Source: Phenylobacterium sp. SCN 70-31
Lineage (GTDB): Bacteria > Pseudomonadota > Alphaproteobacteria > Caulobacterales > Caulobacteraceae
DNA length: 64,000 nt
Direction: 5' to 3'
NCBI RefSeq assembly: GCF_001724605.1
Contig: NZ_MEEX01000001.1
Coordinates: 1-64,000 of the forward strand
Position numbers and translations under genes: made by a program. The notes beneath the pieces were generated by a model. That model searched no databases. It was not told the origin of the DNA and saw only the letters and a list, made by a program, of their open reading frames with translations. Every line of letters begins with the position of its first letter. The stretch's first letter is position 1. Positions 1 to 8,328 of this stretch are shown here, one piece after another.

Positions 1-533
1 TCGGGTTCGGGGCGGAAGACCTCGCGGGCTTCGCCCTCGATGAGGTCGTCGTCCTCGGGATCGCTCCCCTCGTCCTCGTCGTCGAGGTCCATGAGGGTGC
101 GGGCGCGGTGGATGAGGGCGTCGAGATCTTCGCTGAGGAAGTCGGGTCGTTCGGTCCAGTCCCAGGCCTCGGCGTGGAAGCGTTCGGCGAGGTCTTCGCG
201 TTCGGCGGGATCGCAGCCGGCGTCTTCGGCGGCCTCGCGGACGGCCTCGGCCAGGATGTCGAAGCGGCCGGCTCTGGCCAGGCGGTCGGGGTCGGGACGG
301 GATGAGGCCTGTTCGGCGCGCTGGCGTCTCAGGCGGTCCTTGAGCGCCAGGGTCTGGCGGAGGGAGCGGGCGAGGCCGCGGTAGGCCCTGGAGAGTTCGG
401 GGATGTCCTTGGCTTCTGCGGCCATGAGGGCGCCGTGGGCCTTCTCCGCGGCGGAGAGGTCCAGCGCGGCCAGCCGGTCGAGCGTGGCCAGCGAAACCGT
501 GTCGATGTCGGGTCCCTCGGACATGAGGGACAT
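1..533 (-). CDS. Hypothetical protein, C-terminus cut by window edge
   Basis: An open minus-strand frame of at least 174 codons runs off the left edge. It begins with ATG at 533 or, three codons later, at 524 (MSEGPDIDTV...). Neither start has a strong ribosome binding site; a GGGA lies about 10 bases before 533. The visible protein is alpha-helical and strongly charged. It has an Arg/Lys-rich stretch near residues 45-70 (LKDRLRRQRAEQ) and ends in a very acidic segment (DLDDEDEGSDPEDDD). No membrane segment or signal peptide is seen. I do not recognise the family. Codon use is typical of the window and the competing plus-strand frames look like shadows. The acidic tail could serve a nucleic-acid or protein-binding role, but that is only a guess. 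Confidence 0.6.
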   Translation of the reverse strand, partial: MSLMSEGPDIDTVSLATLDRLAALDLSAAEKAHGALMAAEAKDIPELSRAYRGLARSLRQTLALKDRLRRQRAEQASSRPDPDRLARAGRFDILAEAVREAAEDAGCDPAEREDLAERFHAEAWDWTERPDFLSEDLDALIHRARTLMDLDDEDEGSDPEDDDLIEGEAREVFRPEP

Positions 534-626
534 CCAACCATCCCGCTACGTCAGAAGCGGACGTATGCCGGCGGCGTCACCGCGATTGTGTGCTTCGGCC
601 TCTTCCGCCCGTCGTGGCCGGGCAGG

Positions 627-995
627 TCAGCCGAGGCGGTAGACGCAGAGCTTGTTGCCGTCGAGATCGCGGAAGTAGGCGCCGTAGAAGTTCCCACCGC
701 GGTCGCCGGGCGGGCCCTCGCACGTTCCGCCCGCGGCCAGGGCGGCGGCGTGGACGGCGTGGATCACCTCGGGCGTTTCGGCGGCGAACGCCACCATCAC
801 CCCGTTTCCGACGCTCTGGGGCGCGCCGTCGAACGGCAGGGTCAGGCCCAGCATGGCGCCCCGGCCCGGCCCGCCATAGTACTGGGACCGCTCGTACGTC
901 AGGGTGCGGCGCCCCCCGAGCGGGACCAGCACGGCGTCGTAGAACGCCCGCGCCCGCTCGAGGTCGGCCACGCCGATCGTGGTGTAGCCGATCAC
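627..995 (-). CDS. VOC (glyoxalase/bleomycin-resistance) family protein, copy 2
   Basis: This is a 122-residue protein of the vicinal oxygen chelate superfamily. It opens with IGYTTIGVADLERARAFYDA, the first beta-alpha unit, and closes with FYGAYFRDLDGNKLCVYRL, where the metal-ligand glutamate position of canonical glyoxalases is replaced. The start is GTG at 995, chosen because the product then aligns residue for residue with its upstream neighbour. The neighbour's stop codon lies only 4 bases before this GTG, so the two are very probably co-translated. The two proteins are clear paralogues, consistent with a tandem duplication. Enzymatic function cannot be assigned. A role as a small dioxygenase-like, resistance or structural VOC protein is all the fold supports. 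Confidence 0.85.
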   Translation of the reverse strand: MIGYTTIGVADLERARAFYDAVLVPLGGRRTLTYERSQYYGGPGRGAMLGLTLPFDGAPQSVGNGVMVAFAAETPEVIHAVHAAALAAGGTCEGPPGDRGGNFYGAYFRDLDGNKLCVYRLG

Positions 996-999
996 CGGC

Positions 1000-1371
1000 T
1001 CAACCCATCTTGAAGACGCAGACCTTGTTGCCGTCCGGGTCGCGGAAGTAGGCGCCGTAGAAGGTGGGCAGGCGCTGGCCCGGCGCGCCGTCGCAGACGC
1101 CGCCGGCGGCGATGGCGGCCGCGTGGGCGGCGTCGACCTGTTCCTTGCTGGCGGCCGGAAGGCCGAACATGGAGCCGTTGCCGGCGGTGGCCGGCTGTTC
1201 GTCGTAGGGCTTGCTGATGGCCAGCATGCCGGGCGTGGCGCCGCCGCCGTAGAACTGCATCCGGTCGCCGTTGGCGAAGGTGCGCTTGCCGCCCAGGGTG
1301 GCCAGCACGGCGTCGTAGAACTTCGTGGCCCGTTCGAGATCGTTCGTCCCGATGGTCGCATAGCCGATCAT
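1000..1371 (-). CDS. VOC (glyoxalase/bleomycin-resistance) family protein, copy 1
   Basis: This 123-residue VOC-fold protein starts with MIGYATIGTNDLERATKFYDA and ends NKVCVFKMG. It is the first gene of a two-gene minus-strand unit; the second is its paralogue, beginning 4 bases after this stop. Proteins of this length in alphaproteobacteria form dimers with the active site at the interface, but substrate specificity cannot be read from sequence. The ATG at 1371 is preceded by AAGGGGATTCAC, a good ribosome binding site. The gene diverges from the acylase gene at 1499, so the 127 bases between them must hold both promoters. Confidence 0.87.
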   Translation of the reverse strand: MIGYATIGTNDLERATKFYDAVLATLGGKRTFANGDRMQFYGGGATPGMLAISKPYDEQPATAGNGSMFGLPAASKEQVDAAHAAAIAAGGVCDGAPGQRLPTFYGAYFRDPDGNKVCVFKMG

Positions 1372-1498
1372 GTGAATCCCCTTCCCTATGAGAGCGCCCA
1401 GCTTAGCCGATGACGTCCGCGGCAACGCAAGGGCCGCCGTGCATGGACGACAGCGGGCCGGCGGGTCCAGTATCGCCGGACACGGCGGGGAGACGGCG

Positions 1499-3943
1499 AT
1501 GCGGGCGATGGGGTTGAGGCTGGCGTTGGTCGCGAGAACGGCCTTGGCGGCGGCCCTGGTGACGGGCGCGGCGGCGGACGCGGCGCAGGCCGAGATTTCG
1601 ACGGCGGTTCGGCGCGAGGCGGCGCAGGTCCCCGGACTGGCGGCGCCGGCCGAGATCATCGTGGACCGCTGGGGGGTGCCCCACATCTATGCGGCCTCGG
1701 CGCGCGACGCCTTCTTCCTCCAGGGCTGGAACGCCGCGCGCGACCGGCTGTGGCAGATCGACCTGTGGCGCAAACGGGGGCTGGGCCGGCTCTCGGCCAG
1801 CTTCGGTCCAGCCTATGTGGCCCAGGACCGGGCGGCGCGGCTGTTCCTCTATCGCGGCGACATGGAGGCCGAATGGGCGGCCTACGACGCCGGCGGGCGC
1901 GAGGCGGCGGTGGCGTTCGCCGCGGGGGTGAACGCCTATGTGGCCGACGTCCGCGCCGGGCGCCGGCCGCTGCCGGTGGAGTTCGGCCTGACCGACAGCC
2001 GGCCCGAGGACTGGGCGCCCGAGGACATCCTGCGCATCCGCAGCCACGCGCTGGTGAACAACGTGACCTCCGAGGTGGCGCGGGCGCGGGCCATCTGCGC
2101 CGGCGGCCCGGCGGCCGACGCGCTGCGCCGCAAGCTGGAGCCGGCGCACACGCCGGTCATGCCCCGCGGCCTGGACCTCTGCGACATCCCGGACGGCGTG
2201 CTGTCCGACTACGTCCTGGCGACCCAGGCGGTGGACTTCACGCCGCTGGCGCGGACATCCAGGGCCGCCGCCGACCTCCCGAACCTGGCCTCGAATGGCG
2301 TGTCCTCGCAAAGCCTCGCGCAGGTGATCGAGGAACGGGCGGCCGAGGGCTCGAACAACTGGACGATCTCGGGCGCCCGCACGGCCACGGGCCGCCCCAT
2401 CCTGGCCAACGATCCCCATCGGGCGGTGGGCGTCCCGGCGCTGCGCTACATCGCCCACCTGGAGGCGCCGGGCCTGTCGATCGTGGGCGCGGGCGAGCCG
2501 GCGCTGCCCGGCGTGTCGTTCGGCCACAACGGGCGGATCGCCTGGGGCCTGACGATCTTCAACCTCGATCAGGAGGACCTCTACGTCTACGAGACGCGTG
2601 ACGGCGCCTATCGCCACAAGGGCCGATGGGAGCCGATGACGGTGGTCCGCGAGACCATCGAGGTGAAGGGCGCAGCGCCCGAGGCGGTGGAGTTGCGCTA
2701 CACCCGCCACGGACCGGTCGTCCACGAGGACGCCGGCAAGGGCCGGGCCTTTGCGGTGCGCACGGTGTGGAACGAGCCGGGGGTCGCCGGCTACTACGGC
2801 TCGTCGGCCCTGTGGCGCGCGGACTCCTGGGAGCAGTTCCAATCGGCCCGCGACCGCTGGGGCGCGCCGCCCCTGAATCTGGTCTATGCCGACACCCGCG
2901 GCGACATCGGCTGGTCTGCGGCGGCCCGGACACCGGTGCGCCCCAACTGGGACGGCCTGACGCCCGTGCCCGGCGACGGGCGCTACGAATGGGCCGGGTT
3001 CCTGGGGGACGGGGGACTGCCCACCATGCGCAACCCGGCCGCGGGCTATTTCGCGACCGCCAACGAGATGAACATCCCGGCCGAGCCGGCCTATCCGCGC
3101 ACGCGGCGCAAGCTGGGCTACGAATGGGCCGACTCCACCCGCGCGGTGCGTATCCACGAGGTGCTGGACGGACTGCCGAAATCGACGCTGGCCGACTCCA
3201 TGGCCCTCCAGGTCGACAGCACGAGCCCGCAGGCCCGCCGGGGCGTGGCCCTGGTCCGGGGCCTGACGTCCTCCGATCCGGACACGGGCCGGGCGCTGGC
3301 CCTGCTCCAGGCCTGGGACGCGAACCAGACCACCGACAGCGCCGCGGCGGCGATCTACGAGACGTGGTCGGGCAAGCACCTGGGCCGCGCGGTGGCGGCC
3401 GCGACCCTGCCCGAGGCGGCGCGCCGACTGATCGGCAACGGCTCGACCGACGCCGTCCTCACCTGGCTGGAGGCGGCGCCCCAGGGCGTGCGCGCGCCGC
3501 TGATCCTGGACAGCCTGGGCGCGGCGGTGGCCGAGCTGAAAGGTCGCCTGGGACCGGACATGGCGGGCTGGAGCTGGGGCCGGCTGCACGTGGCCCTGTT
3601 CGAGCCGGCCATCGCCGTGCTGGCCGATCCCGAGCTGGCGAAGCAGATGACGGTGGGCCCGCTTCAGGTCCCCGGCTCGGCGTCGACGCCGCGGGCCGCC
3701 TCGTGGCGGGCGTCGGACTTCCAGCAGGCGGCCGGCGCCTCGGTGCGCATGGTCTTCGACGTCGGGGCCTGGGACAACTCGATGGCCATCAACAGCCCCG
3801 GCCAGTCGGGCGACCCGATGAGCCCGCACTACCGCGACCTGTTCCCCCTGTGGGCGGCGGGGACCTACTTCCCCCTGCGCTACACCCGCCCGGCGGTGGA
3901 GGCGGACGCCGGCGTCGTGATGACGCTGACACCGAAGCGGTAA
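1499..3943 (+). CDS. Penicillin acylase family (Ntn hydrolase), possibly an acyl-homoserine-lactone acylase
   Basis: This is an 814-residue exported hydrolase of the S45 penicillin amidase family, which cleaves amide bonds such as those of N-acyl-homoserine lactones, aculeacin or beta-lactams. A signal peptide spans about residues 1-29 (ending ADAAQA). The alpha chain follows, with the family sequence VDRWGVPHIYA. The autoproteolysis site is EGSNNW, making Ser285 the catalytic N-terminal nucleophile of the mature beta chain. Further family signatures include ILANDPH and GHNGRIAWG. The start ATG at 1499 has GGGGAG just upstream; the frame is open for 37 more codons, but those lack a ribosome site and signal character. 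Length is typical of the family. Quorum quenching is a plausible but unproven role. The gene stands alone and is followed directly by an AT-rich patch. Confidence 0.9.
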   Translation: MRAMGLRLALVARTALAAALVTGAAADAAQAEISTAVRREAAQVPGLAAPAEIIVDRWGVPHIYAASARDAFFLQGWNAARDRLWQIDLWRKRGLGRLSASFGPAYVAQDRAARLFLYRGDMEAEWAAYDAGGREAAVAFAAGVNAYVADVRAGRRPLPVEFGLTDSRPEDWAPEDILRIRSHALVNNVTSEVARARAICAGGPAADALRRKLEPAHTPVMPRGLDLCDIPDGVLSDYVLATQAVDFTPLARTSRAAADLPNLASNGVSSQSLAQVIEERAAEGSNNWTISGARTATGRPILANDPHRAVGVPALRYIAHLEAPGLSIVGAGEPALPGVSFGHNGRIAWGLTIFNLDQEDLYVYETRDGAYRHKGRWEPMTVVRETIEVKGAAPEAVELRYTRHGPVVHEDAGKGRAFAVRTVWNEPGVAGYYGSSALWRADSWEQFQSARDRWGAPPLNLVYADTRGDIGWSAAARTPVRPNWDGLTPVPGDGRYEWAGFLGDGGLPTMRNPAAGYFATANEMNIPAEPAYPRTRRKLGYEWADSTRAVRIHEVLDGLPKSTLADSMALQVDSTSPQARRGVALVRGLTSSDPDTGRALALLQAWDANQTTDSAAAAIYETWSGKHLGRAVAAATLPEAARRLIGNGSTDAVLTWLEAAPQGVRAPLILDSLGAAVAELKGRLGPDMAGWSWGRLHVALFEPAIAVLADPELAKQMTVGPLQVPGSASTPRAASWRASDFQQAAGASVRMVFDVGAWDNSMAINSPGQSGDPMSPHYRDLFPLWAAGTYFPLRYTRPAVEADAGVVMTLTPKR

Positions 3944-4053
3944 CGGAACACCCTGAGGTAATATTTTTTGGATTTCATAGACTTAAGAATAGGATTGTTA
4001 GAATATTTTATTTGAGAATGATCCAGGCCACCTCTCAATAGGAAGAAATTTGG

Positions 4054-4455
4054 ATGAATAATCCATTCATTTTACTTATTATGTCATGGATCATTCAACT
4101 CATTGCTTACACGATGTTTCTTCACGCGTCTATATTATCTTCAATTGTTTTTCTTATAGTAATTTCATGCAACATTGCGATCATGTCTATGAAATTGATA
4201 AATTCTCGTTATAACCTAATAATTACAATGATATTATCGGCACTAGTTATACCCATAATCATGATAGTCAATTTCAAATTACTCAGGCACCTTGGTGTTG
4301 CGTATGGAGTTCCAGACCACGAATTTACTTCCTACATGCCAATATACAACTTCATGTTTGTCTGGGCAGGTGGAATTGTTGGCTCTCTCCTCATTCTGCC
4401 CGCGCGGGCATTGATTAGGAGGGGATACAAGAAAAATCCGAAATCGTCGCTTTGA
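4054..4455 (+). CDS. Small polytopic membrane protein in an AT-rich patch
   Basis: This 133-residue protein consists almost wholly of hydrophobic helices: about residues 5-25, 28-48, 56-76 and 98-120. It has a short loop containing GVAYGVPDHEF and a basic tail (RRGYKKNPKSSL). It starts at ATG 4054 with AGGAAG about 9 bases upstream. I do not recognise the family. The striking point is composition: the reading frame is full of ATA, TTA and AAT codons that its neighbours almost never use, so the gene was probably acquired recently from a low-GC source. A 41-codon membrane ORF follows 17 bases downstream. Candidate roles such as immunity protein or small transporter component are speculation. 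Confidence 0.7.
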   Translation: MNNPFILLIMSWIIQLIAYTMFLHASILSSIVFLIVISCNIAIMSMKLINSRYNLIITMILSALVIPIIMIVNFKLLRHLGVAYGVPDHEFTSYMPIYNFMFVWAGGIVGSLLILPARALIRRGYKKNPKSSL

Positions 4456-4472
4456 TTTCATATAGGAGAAAA

Positions 4473-4598
4473 ATGCCCCCCTTCCTATTGATTATATTCC
4501 TCATAATCCTCACGATTCTAAATATAGTATTCATAAGAAAATTTGAATTTATACAGGATTTCAAAATTGATAGATGCTTGATATACACTCGAACTTAG
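4473..4598 (+). CDS. 41-residue single-pass membrane micro-protein
   Basis: A short ORF starts at ATG 4473, 5-6 bases after a clear AGGAG, and ends at TAG 4598. It encodes MPPFLLIIFLIILTILNIVF, a single strongly hydrophobic helix, followed by a basic and polar tail of about 20 residues (IRKFEFIQDF...). It follows the 133-residue membrane gene by 17 bases and shares its AT-rich codon use, so the two probably form one transcript. Good ribosome site, gene-like spacing and coherent membrane topology support it. No homologue is recognised. It could be a toxin-like or accessory peptide of the same acquired unit, which is inference only. Confidence 0.5.
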   Translation: MPPFLLIIFLIILTILNIVFIRKFEFIQDFKIDRCLIYTRT

Positions 4599-4686
4599 GG
4601 TTAAGGACGGGAACATAAGCGCATTTTCTACGCCCGGGGAAGAAACCCCCTCCTTCCTGGCGCATCCGCGCCGGAGTCGAAAAACC

Positions 4687-4748
4687 GCGGAGATCGCAGA
4701 GACACGCAGAGAGATCAGGCGGCCTCGGACTCCTCTGCGCATCTCCGC
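4687..4748. repeat. Imperfect inverted repeat (REP-like)
   Basis: The arms GCGGAGATCGCAGAG (4687-4701) and CTCTGCGCATCTCCGC (4733-4748) are reverse complements apart from one extra base, separated by 31 bases that include a second CGCAGAGA. This resembles short extragenic palindromic repeats. It lies between the AT-rich patch and the end of the TonB receptor gene. No coding function is seen in 4599-4823 apart from this element and the following hairpin. Confidence 0.5.
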
Positions 4749-4802
4749 TGTTTGAATCCCACGGCTGCGCGGCTCTTCCAGGGTTCATCAGCGACCGCGC
4801 CC

Positions 4803-4823
4803 AAAGCGCTCCGCCTGCGGCGC
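4803..4823 (-). terminator. Possible intrinsic terminator of the TonB receptor gene
   Basis: Immediately after the receptor stop codon, read on the minus strand, AGCGC and GCGCT can pair around a GC-rich loop and are followed by TTT. The T-tract is short, so termination is plausible but weak. Confidence 0.35.
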
Positions 4824-6911
4824 TCAGCTTCCGAACGTCTTGCGGACGCGCAGGTAGAGGCTGCCGTCCCACTCCAGGCTGCGGACGTCGGTGTAGTCGA
4901 GCGGGAACGCGTTGCGGGGACCGCTGTAGACCTCGCGGATGCGCCGCACGTTGCGGCTGGTGACGCCCATCGCCTCCAGGCGGAGGATCCAGTCGGGCTG
5001 CGGCTTGTACTCGCCGTAGACGACGACCCAGGGCGAGAACTTCCGCGTCTCGATCTCGGCCAGGCGGAAGTAGCGCTCGCGGAAGCCGCCGAAGACGTCG
5101 ACGCCCCAGGTCGCGTTCCAGCGGGGCAGGTCCTGGCTGAAGTGGGCCTCCCAGTCGATGGGGCGCAGGGCCGAGACCTCGCGCGTCCCGCCCAGCAGGG
5201 GATCGTCCACCTTCGTCCAGCGCTTCGTCACCTGACCGCGAAGCTGGGCGGCGCGGACGCCGAAGCGGTCGAGCGGCACGGTGAGGCTGGCCTGGACCTC
5301 GTCCTTGGTCGACTCGCCGATGTTGTCGGGGCGGTCGGCCGCGGGCTGGCCGGTGACGGGATCGCGGATGATGGTCCCGCTCGCGTCGCGCGCCGGCCCC
5401 CGATCGATCGTGTCCAGGATCTCGAAGTGGCGCACCGTCATCACCGCGGCGCCGGCGCCCCAGAAGCGGCGCTCGTAGGCGGCCTCGAAGACCCAGGCCT
5501 GCTGCGGCGTCAGGTCGGGGTTGCCGGCCACCACGACGCCGGTGGACGCCACGTTGGGCGAGGCGACGAAGTCATCGAAATTGAGCTGGCCCACCTCGCG
5601 CTCGACGCGCAGGCGCACTTGGCTGGACGGGTCCGCGGCCCAGGTGACGGCGGCGCGGGGCTTGGTGAACGTCAGCGTCTTGCCGAGCGTGACGTCCCCT
5701 GCGGACGTCACCCGCGACACCTCCTGGCGCACGCCGGCCTCGAGGGTGAGGGTGGGCATGGGTCGCCAGGAGCCGCGGAGGAAGGCGTCGGCGCGCTTTT
5801 CCTCGACCTGGACGTTGGCCGCCGGCACGGGCACGGGGCGGCCGTTGACCGCGAGCCGCGTCTCGCTGTCGAGGTTGTTGAGCGCGCCCTCCCCGCCGGC
5901 CTCGAGGGTCAGGGCCGGGCTTGCGCGGTAGCGGAAATTCAGCCGCCCGACGGCCTCGGTCGTCTTGCGGTCCAGCAGGAAGTCGCGCGTCAGGCCGGGC
6001 GCCTCGAAGACGACCGTGGTCTTCTGGTTGTTCCACTGGTGGAAGCCCACCGCCTCCAGCGACAGGCGTTCGGTCAGGCCGCGGTTGAACCGGCCGCCGA
6101 GTTCGGCCTGGAGCCGGTCGATCTCGTTCTTCTCGTATTCGCCCCCGGCGGCGGTCTCGTAGCGGTCGTAGATCTCGACCTCGGCGGGGGTCAGCATGAA
6201 CGCGCCGTTGATCCGCGCGCGGCCGCCGAACAGGGGGGTCTCGTAGGCGCCGGTGGTCCAGGCGCGCAGGCCGTAGGCGTCGGCGTCCACCTTCGAGCGC
6301 AGGCGCACCGAGCCGTCGGGATTGTAGCGTGTGCGCCGGCCGTCGCCGAACTCGTCGTTGGGGCCCGTGCCATAGACCTGCCCGAACTCGGCCGAGCGGC
6401 CGCCCGGCCAGCGCCACTGGGCTTCGACGCGCACGCCCGGAAGCTGGCGGCCGTCGTAGATCTGGTAGATTCCCGGCATGACCGCGGCGCGGAACCCGGC
6501 GGTCTGCTTGCGCACGATGTTGGCCAGGACCGTGCGGCCCTCCATGTCGATGCCGGGCGCGCCGCCGCGGATCAGCTCGACGCGCTCGACGGCGCCGGCC
6601 GGGATGCGCTTGAGGATCTCGTCGAGGGCGTCGTTCTTGGACACCGGCGGCTGGCCGTCGATCAGCACGTTGCCGCCCGCGCCCGACAGGCCCCGCACGG
6701 TGGCCCCCTTGTCGAAGGTGAACCCCGGCAGGCGGACGACCATGTCGTAGGCGTTCACCGGCCGGGATTCGGCGAAGAACGACGGCGGATAGGGGATCAC
6801 GCCCCGAGCGGCGGAATCCGGCGTGGCTGCGTTCGGCGGGCTCGCGTTCGGCGCGACAGCCTCAGGCGCCGGCGACGCGACCGCCGCGGCGAGCATGACC
6901 CATGGGCCCAT
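4824..6911 (-). CDS. TonB-dependent outer-membrane receptor
   Basis: This 695-residue receptor imports an unknown ligand across the outer membrane using TonB energy. A short signal region begins MGPWVMLAAAVASPAPE, followed by a Pro/Ala/Asn-rich linker. The plug domain covers about residues 45-150 and includes RLPGFTFDKGATVRGL, GNVLIDGQPP and RVELIRGGAPG. The remainder is a beta barrel ending in an aromatic-type strand (SLYLRVRKTFGS). The start at 6911 is set by the signal-like sequence and a GGGAGGG 11 bases upstream; the frame remains open far beyond this but becomes Arg/Pro-rich non-coding sequence. No canonical TonB box is obvious. It faces the divergent lipoprotein hydrolase gene across a 261-base intergenic region where no other feature was found. 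Confidence 0.88.
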   Translation of the reverse strand: MGPWVMLAAAVASPAPEAVAPNASPPNAATPDSAARGVIPYPPSFFAESRPVNAYDMVVRLPGFTFDKGATVRGLSGAGGNVLIDGQPPVSKNDALDEILKRIPAGAVERVELIRGGAPGIDMEGRTVLANIVRKQTAGFRAAVMPGIYQIYDGRQLPGVRVEAQWRWPGGRSAEFGQVYGTGPNDEFGDGRRTRYNPDGSVRLRSKVDADAYGLRAWTTGAYETPLFGGRARINGAFMLTPAEVEIYDRYETAAGGEYEKNEIDRLQAELGGRFNRGLTERLSLEAVGFHQWNNQKTTVVFEAPGLTRDFLLDRKTTEAVGRLNFRYRASPALTLEAGGEGALNNLDSETRLAVNGRPVPVPAANVQVEEKRADAFLRGSWRPMPTLTLEAGVRQEVSRVTSAGDVTLGKTLTFTKPRAAVTWAADPSSQVRLRVEREVGQLNFDDFVASPNVASTGVVVAGNPDLTPQQAWVFEAAYERRFWGAGAAVMTVRHFEILDTIDRGPARDASGTIIRDPVTGQPAADRPDNIGESTKDEVQASLTVPLDRFGVRAAQLRGQVTKRWTKVDDPLLGGTREVSALRPIDWEAHFSQDLPRWNATWGVDVFGGFRERYFRLAEIETRKFSPWVVVYGEYKPQPDWILRLEAMGVTSRNVRRIREVYSGPRNAFPLDYTDVRSLEWDGSLYLRVRKTFGS

Positions 6912-7172
6912 CTTCGGGGTTCCCTCCCAGGCCGCCAGTCTCGCGTGGTTTCCAAGTTCAAGCCAACGCCGTTCAGCGACACGCCGGATTTCGAAACTGC
7001 GGTGCGGCTTTCGCGTAACAGCGGCGCGCCAGCGCCGGCGGCGAGAGACGATCGTACGGAAGACCTCTTCGACGGGGCCCGAGACCGCGCGGCGTCCGCA
7101 TCGCGGGAACGTCGTTTGCCGAACGACGGCGCGGCGTCCATCATCGCGTCGTGATGGGCTGGGGGGCCGGGC

Positions 7173-8321
7173 ATGGATCGCAGCCTGTTGTTGAGCATGG
7201 CCCTGGCGGTGGCCTTCGTCCTGGCGGGCTGCGCGCGGCCGCCGCCGCTGACCGCGCCCGACGGCGTGGAACTGACGCCGATCCGCACGATCTCGCGCCT
7301 GGAGGCGCGGGTGCTGCTGACCCTGGCGGGCGTGAAGGGCGTCACCATCGAGCATCCCGTGGACTGCTACCGGATGACCTATCCGGGGCCGGACGACGGC
7401 TTCCGCCCGCAGAGCGGCCTGTTCGCCGTGCCCCGAGGGGCGCCCGCGCGGCGGGTTGCGGCCTTCCTGCATGGGACGGCGACCACGCGATCGGCGGTTC
7501 CGTCGAAGCCCGACACGACGGGCCTGGCCGCGGCGATCCTGTTCGCCGGCAACGGCTACGCCCTGGTGGCCCCGGACTATCCGGGCATGGGAGCCTCGCC
7601 GGGCCGGCACCCCTATTACATCGCCGAGGCCATCGCCCCGGCGGTCGTCGCCATGATCGCGGCGGCCCAGAGGATCGAGGGCGTGCCGGACGCGCCCGTC
7701 TTCCTGTCCGGCTTCTCGGAGGGCGGCTGGGCGACGATGGCGACCCTGCGCCTGCTGGAGGCCGAGGGGCGACCGGTGCTGGCCGCCGCGCCGGTGGCCG
7801 GGGCGTTCGACCTGATGGGCCTGGCGGTCCCGGCGGCGCTCAAGGGCGGCGCGCCCTCGCATTCCACCTATCTGGCCTACGCCGCCTGGGGCCAGGCGCC
7901 CTACCTCGGCCACCGGCTGGACAGCGCGCTGACGCCGGAGATGGCGGCCACCGCCGAGCGGCTGTTCGCCGGCGCGCCGCCCAAGGAGATCGTGGCCACC
8001 CTGCCCAAGGACCCGCGCCAGATGTTCGGCCCGGGATTCCCGGAAGCCGTGGAAGGGCGCGGTTCGCACTGGCTGGCCGACTCGTTCGCCGCCAACAGCG
8101 TCCACGACATGACGCCGAAGGCGCCGGTGCGGATGTACTACGGGTCGGAGGACGTCGACGTGATCCCTGACGAATCGCGCCTCACGGCGGCGGCGATGCG
8201 CGCCCGCGGGGCGGACGTGACGGCGGTCGATGTGGGGCCGCTCGGCCACGACCCGTCGATGCTGGCCGCGGCGCCGCGCATCCTGGACTGGCTGCGGGAG
8301 CTGGAGGCGGCGAGGCGGTGA
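7173..8321 (+). CDS. Secreted alpha/beta-hydrolase lipoprotein
   Basis: This 382-residue putative esterase or lipase is anchored as a lipoprotein: residues 1-20 end in the lipobox LAGC, with Cys20 as the lipidated residue. The hydrolase core shows the oxyanion region AAFLHGTATTR, APDYPGMGAS and the nucleophile elbow GFSEGG (Ser182). A late DVIPDES and GPLGHDPS supply plausible acid and histidine residues. The architecture resembles the secretory lipase group rather than compact carboxylesterases. The ATG at 7173 (MDRSLLL) follows a GGGG tract. It diverges from the TonB receptor, so periplasmic processing of the receptor's ligand is possible but unproven. Confidence 0.82.
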   Translation: MDRSLLLSMALAVAFVLAGCARPPPLTAPDGVELTPIRTISRLEARVLLTLAGVKGVTIEHPVDCYRMTYPGPDDGFRPQSGLFAVPRGAPARRVAAFLHGTATTRSAVPSKPDTTGLAAAILFAGNGYALVAPDYPGMGASPGRHPYYIAEAIAPAVVAMIAAAQRIEGVPDAPVFLSGFSEGGWATMATLRLLEAEGRPVLAAAPVAGAFDLMGLAVPAALKGGAPSHSTYLAYAAWGQAPYLGHRLDSALTPEMAATAERLFAGAPPKEIVATLPKDPRQMFGPGFPEAVEGRGSHWLADSFAANSVHDMTPKAPVRMYYGSEDVDVIPDESRLTAAAMRARGADVTAVDVGPLGHDPSMLAAAPRILDWLRELEAARR

Positions 8322-8328
8322 CGGGGCG

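Noticed and set aside
1403..3829. 808-codon open frame antisense to the penicillin acylase gene
   Set aside because: It is Arg/Gly/His-rich, has no domain, and mirrors the GC-rich third positions of the real gene.
4752..7154. 800-codon plus-strand frame opposite the TonB receptor gene
   Set aside because: Low-complexity Ala/Val/Arg composition with no recognisable motif. The minus strand encodes a clear plug and barrel.
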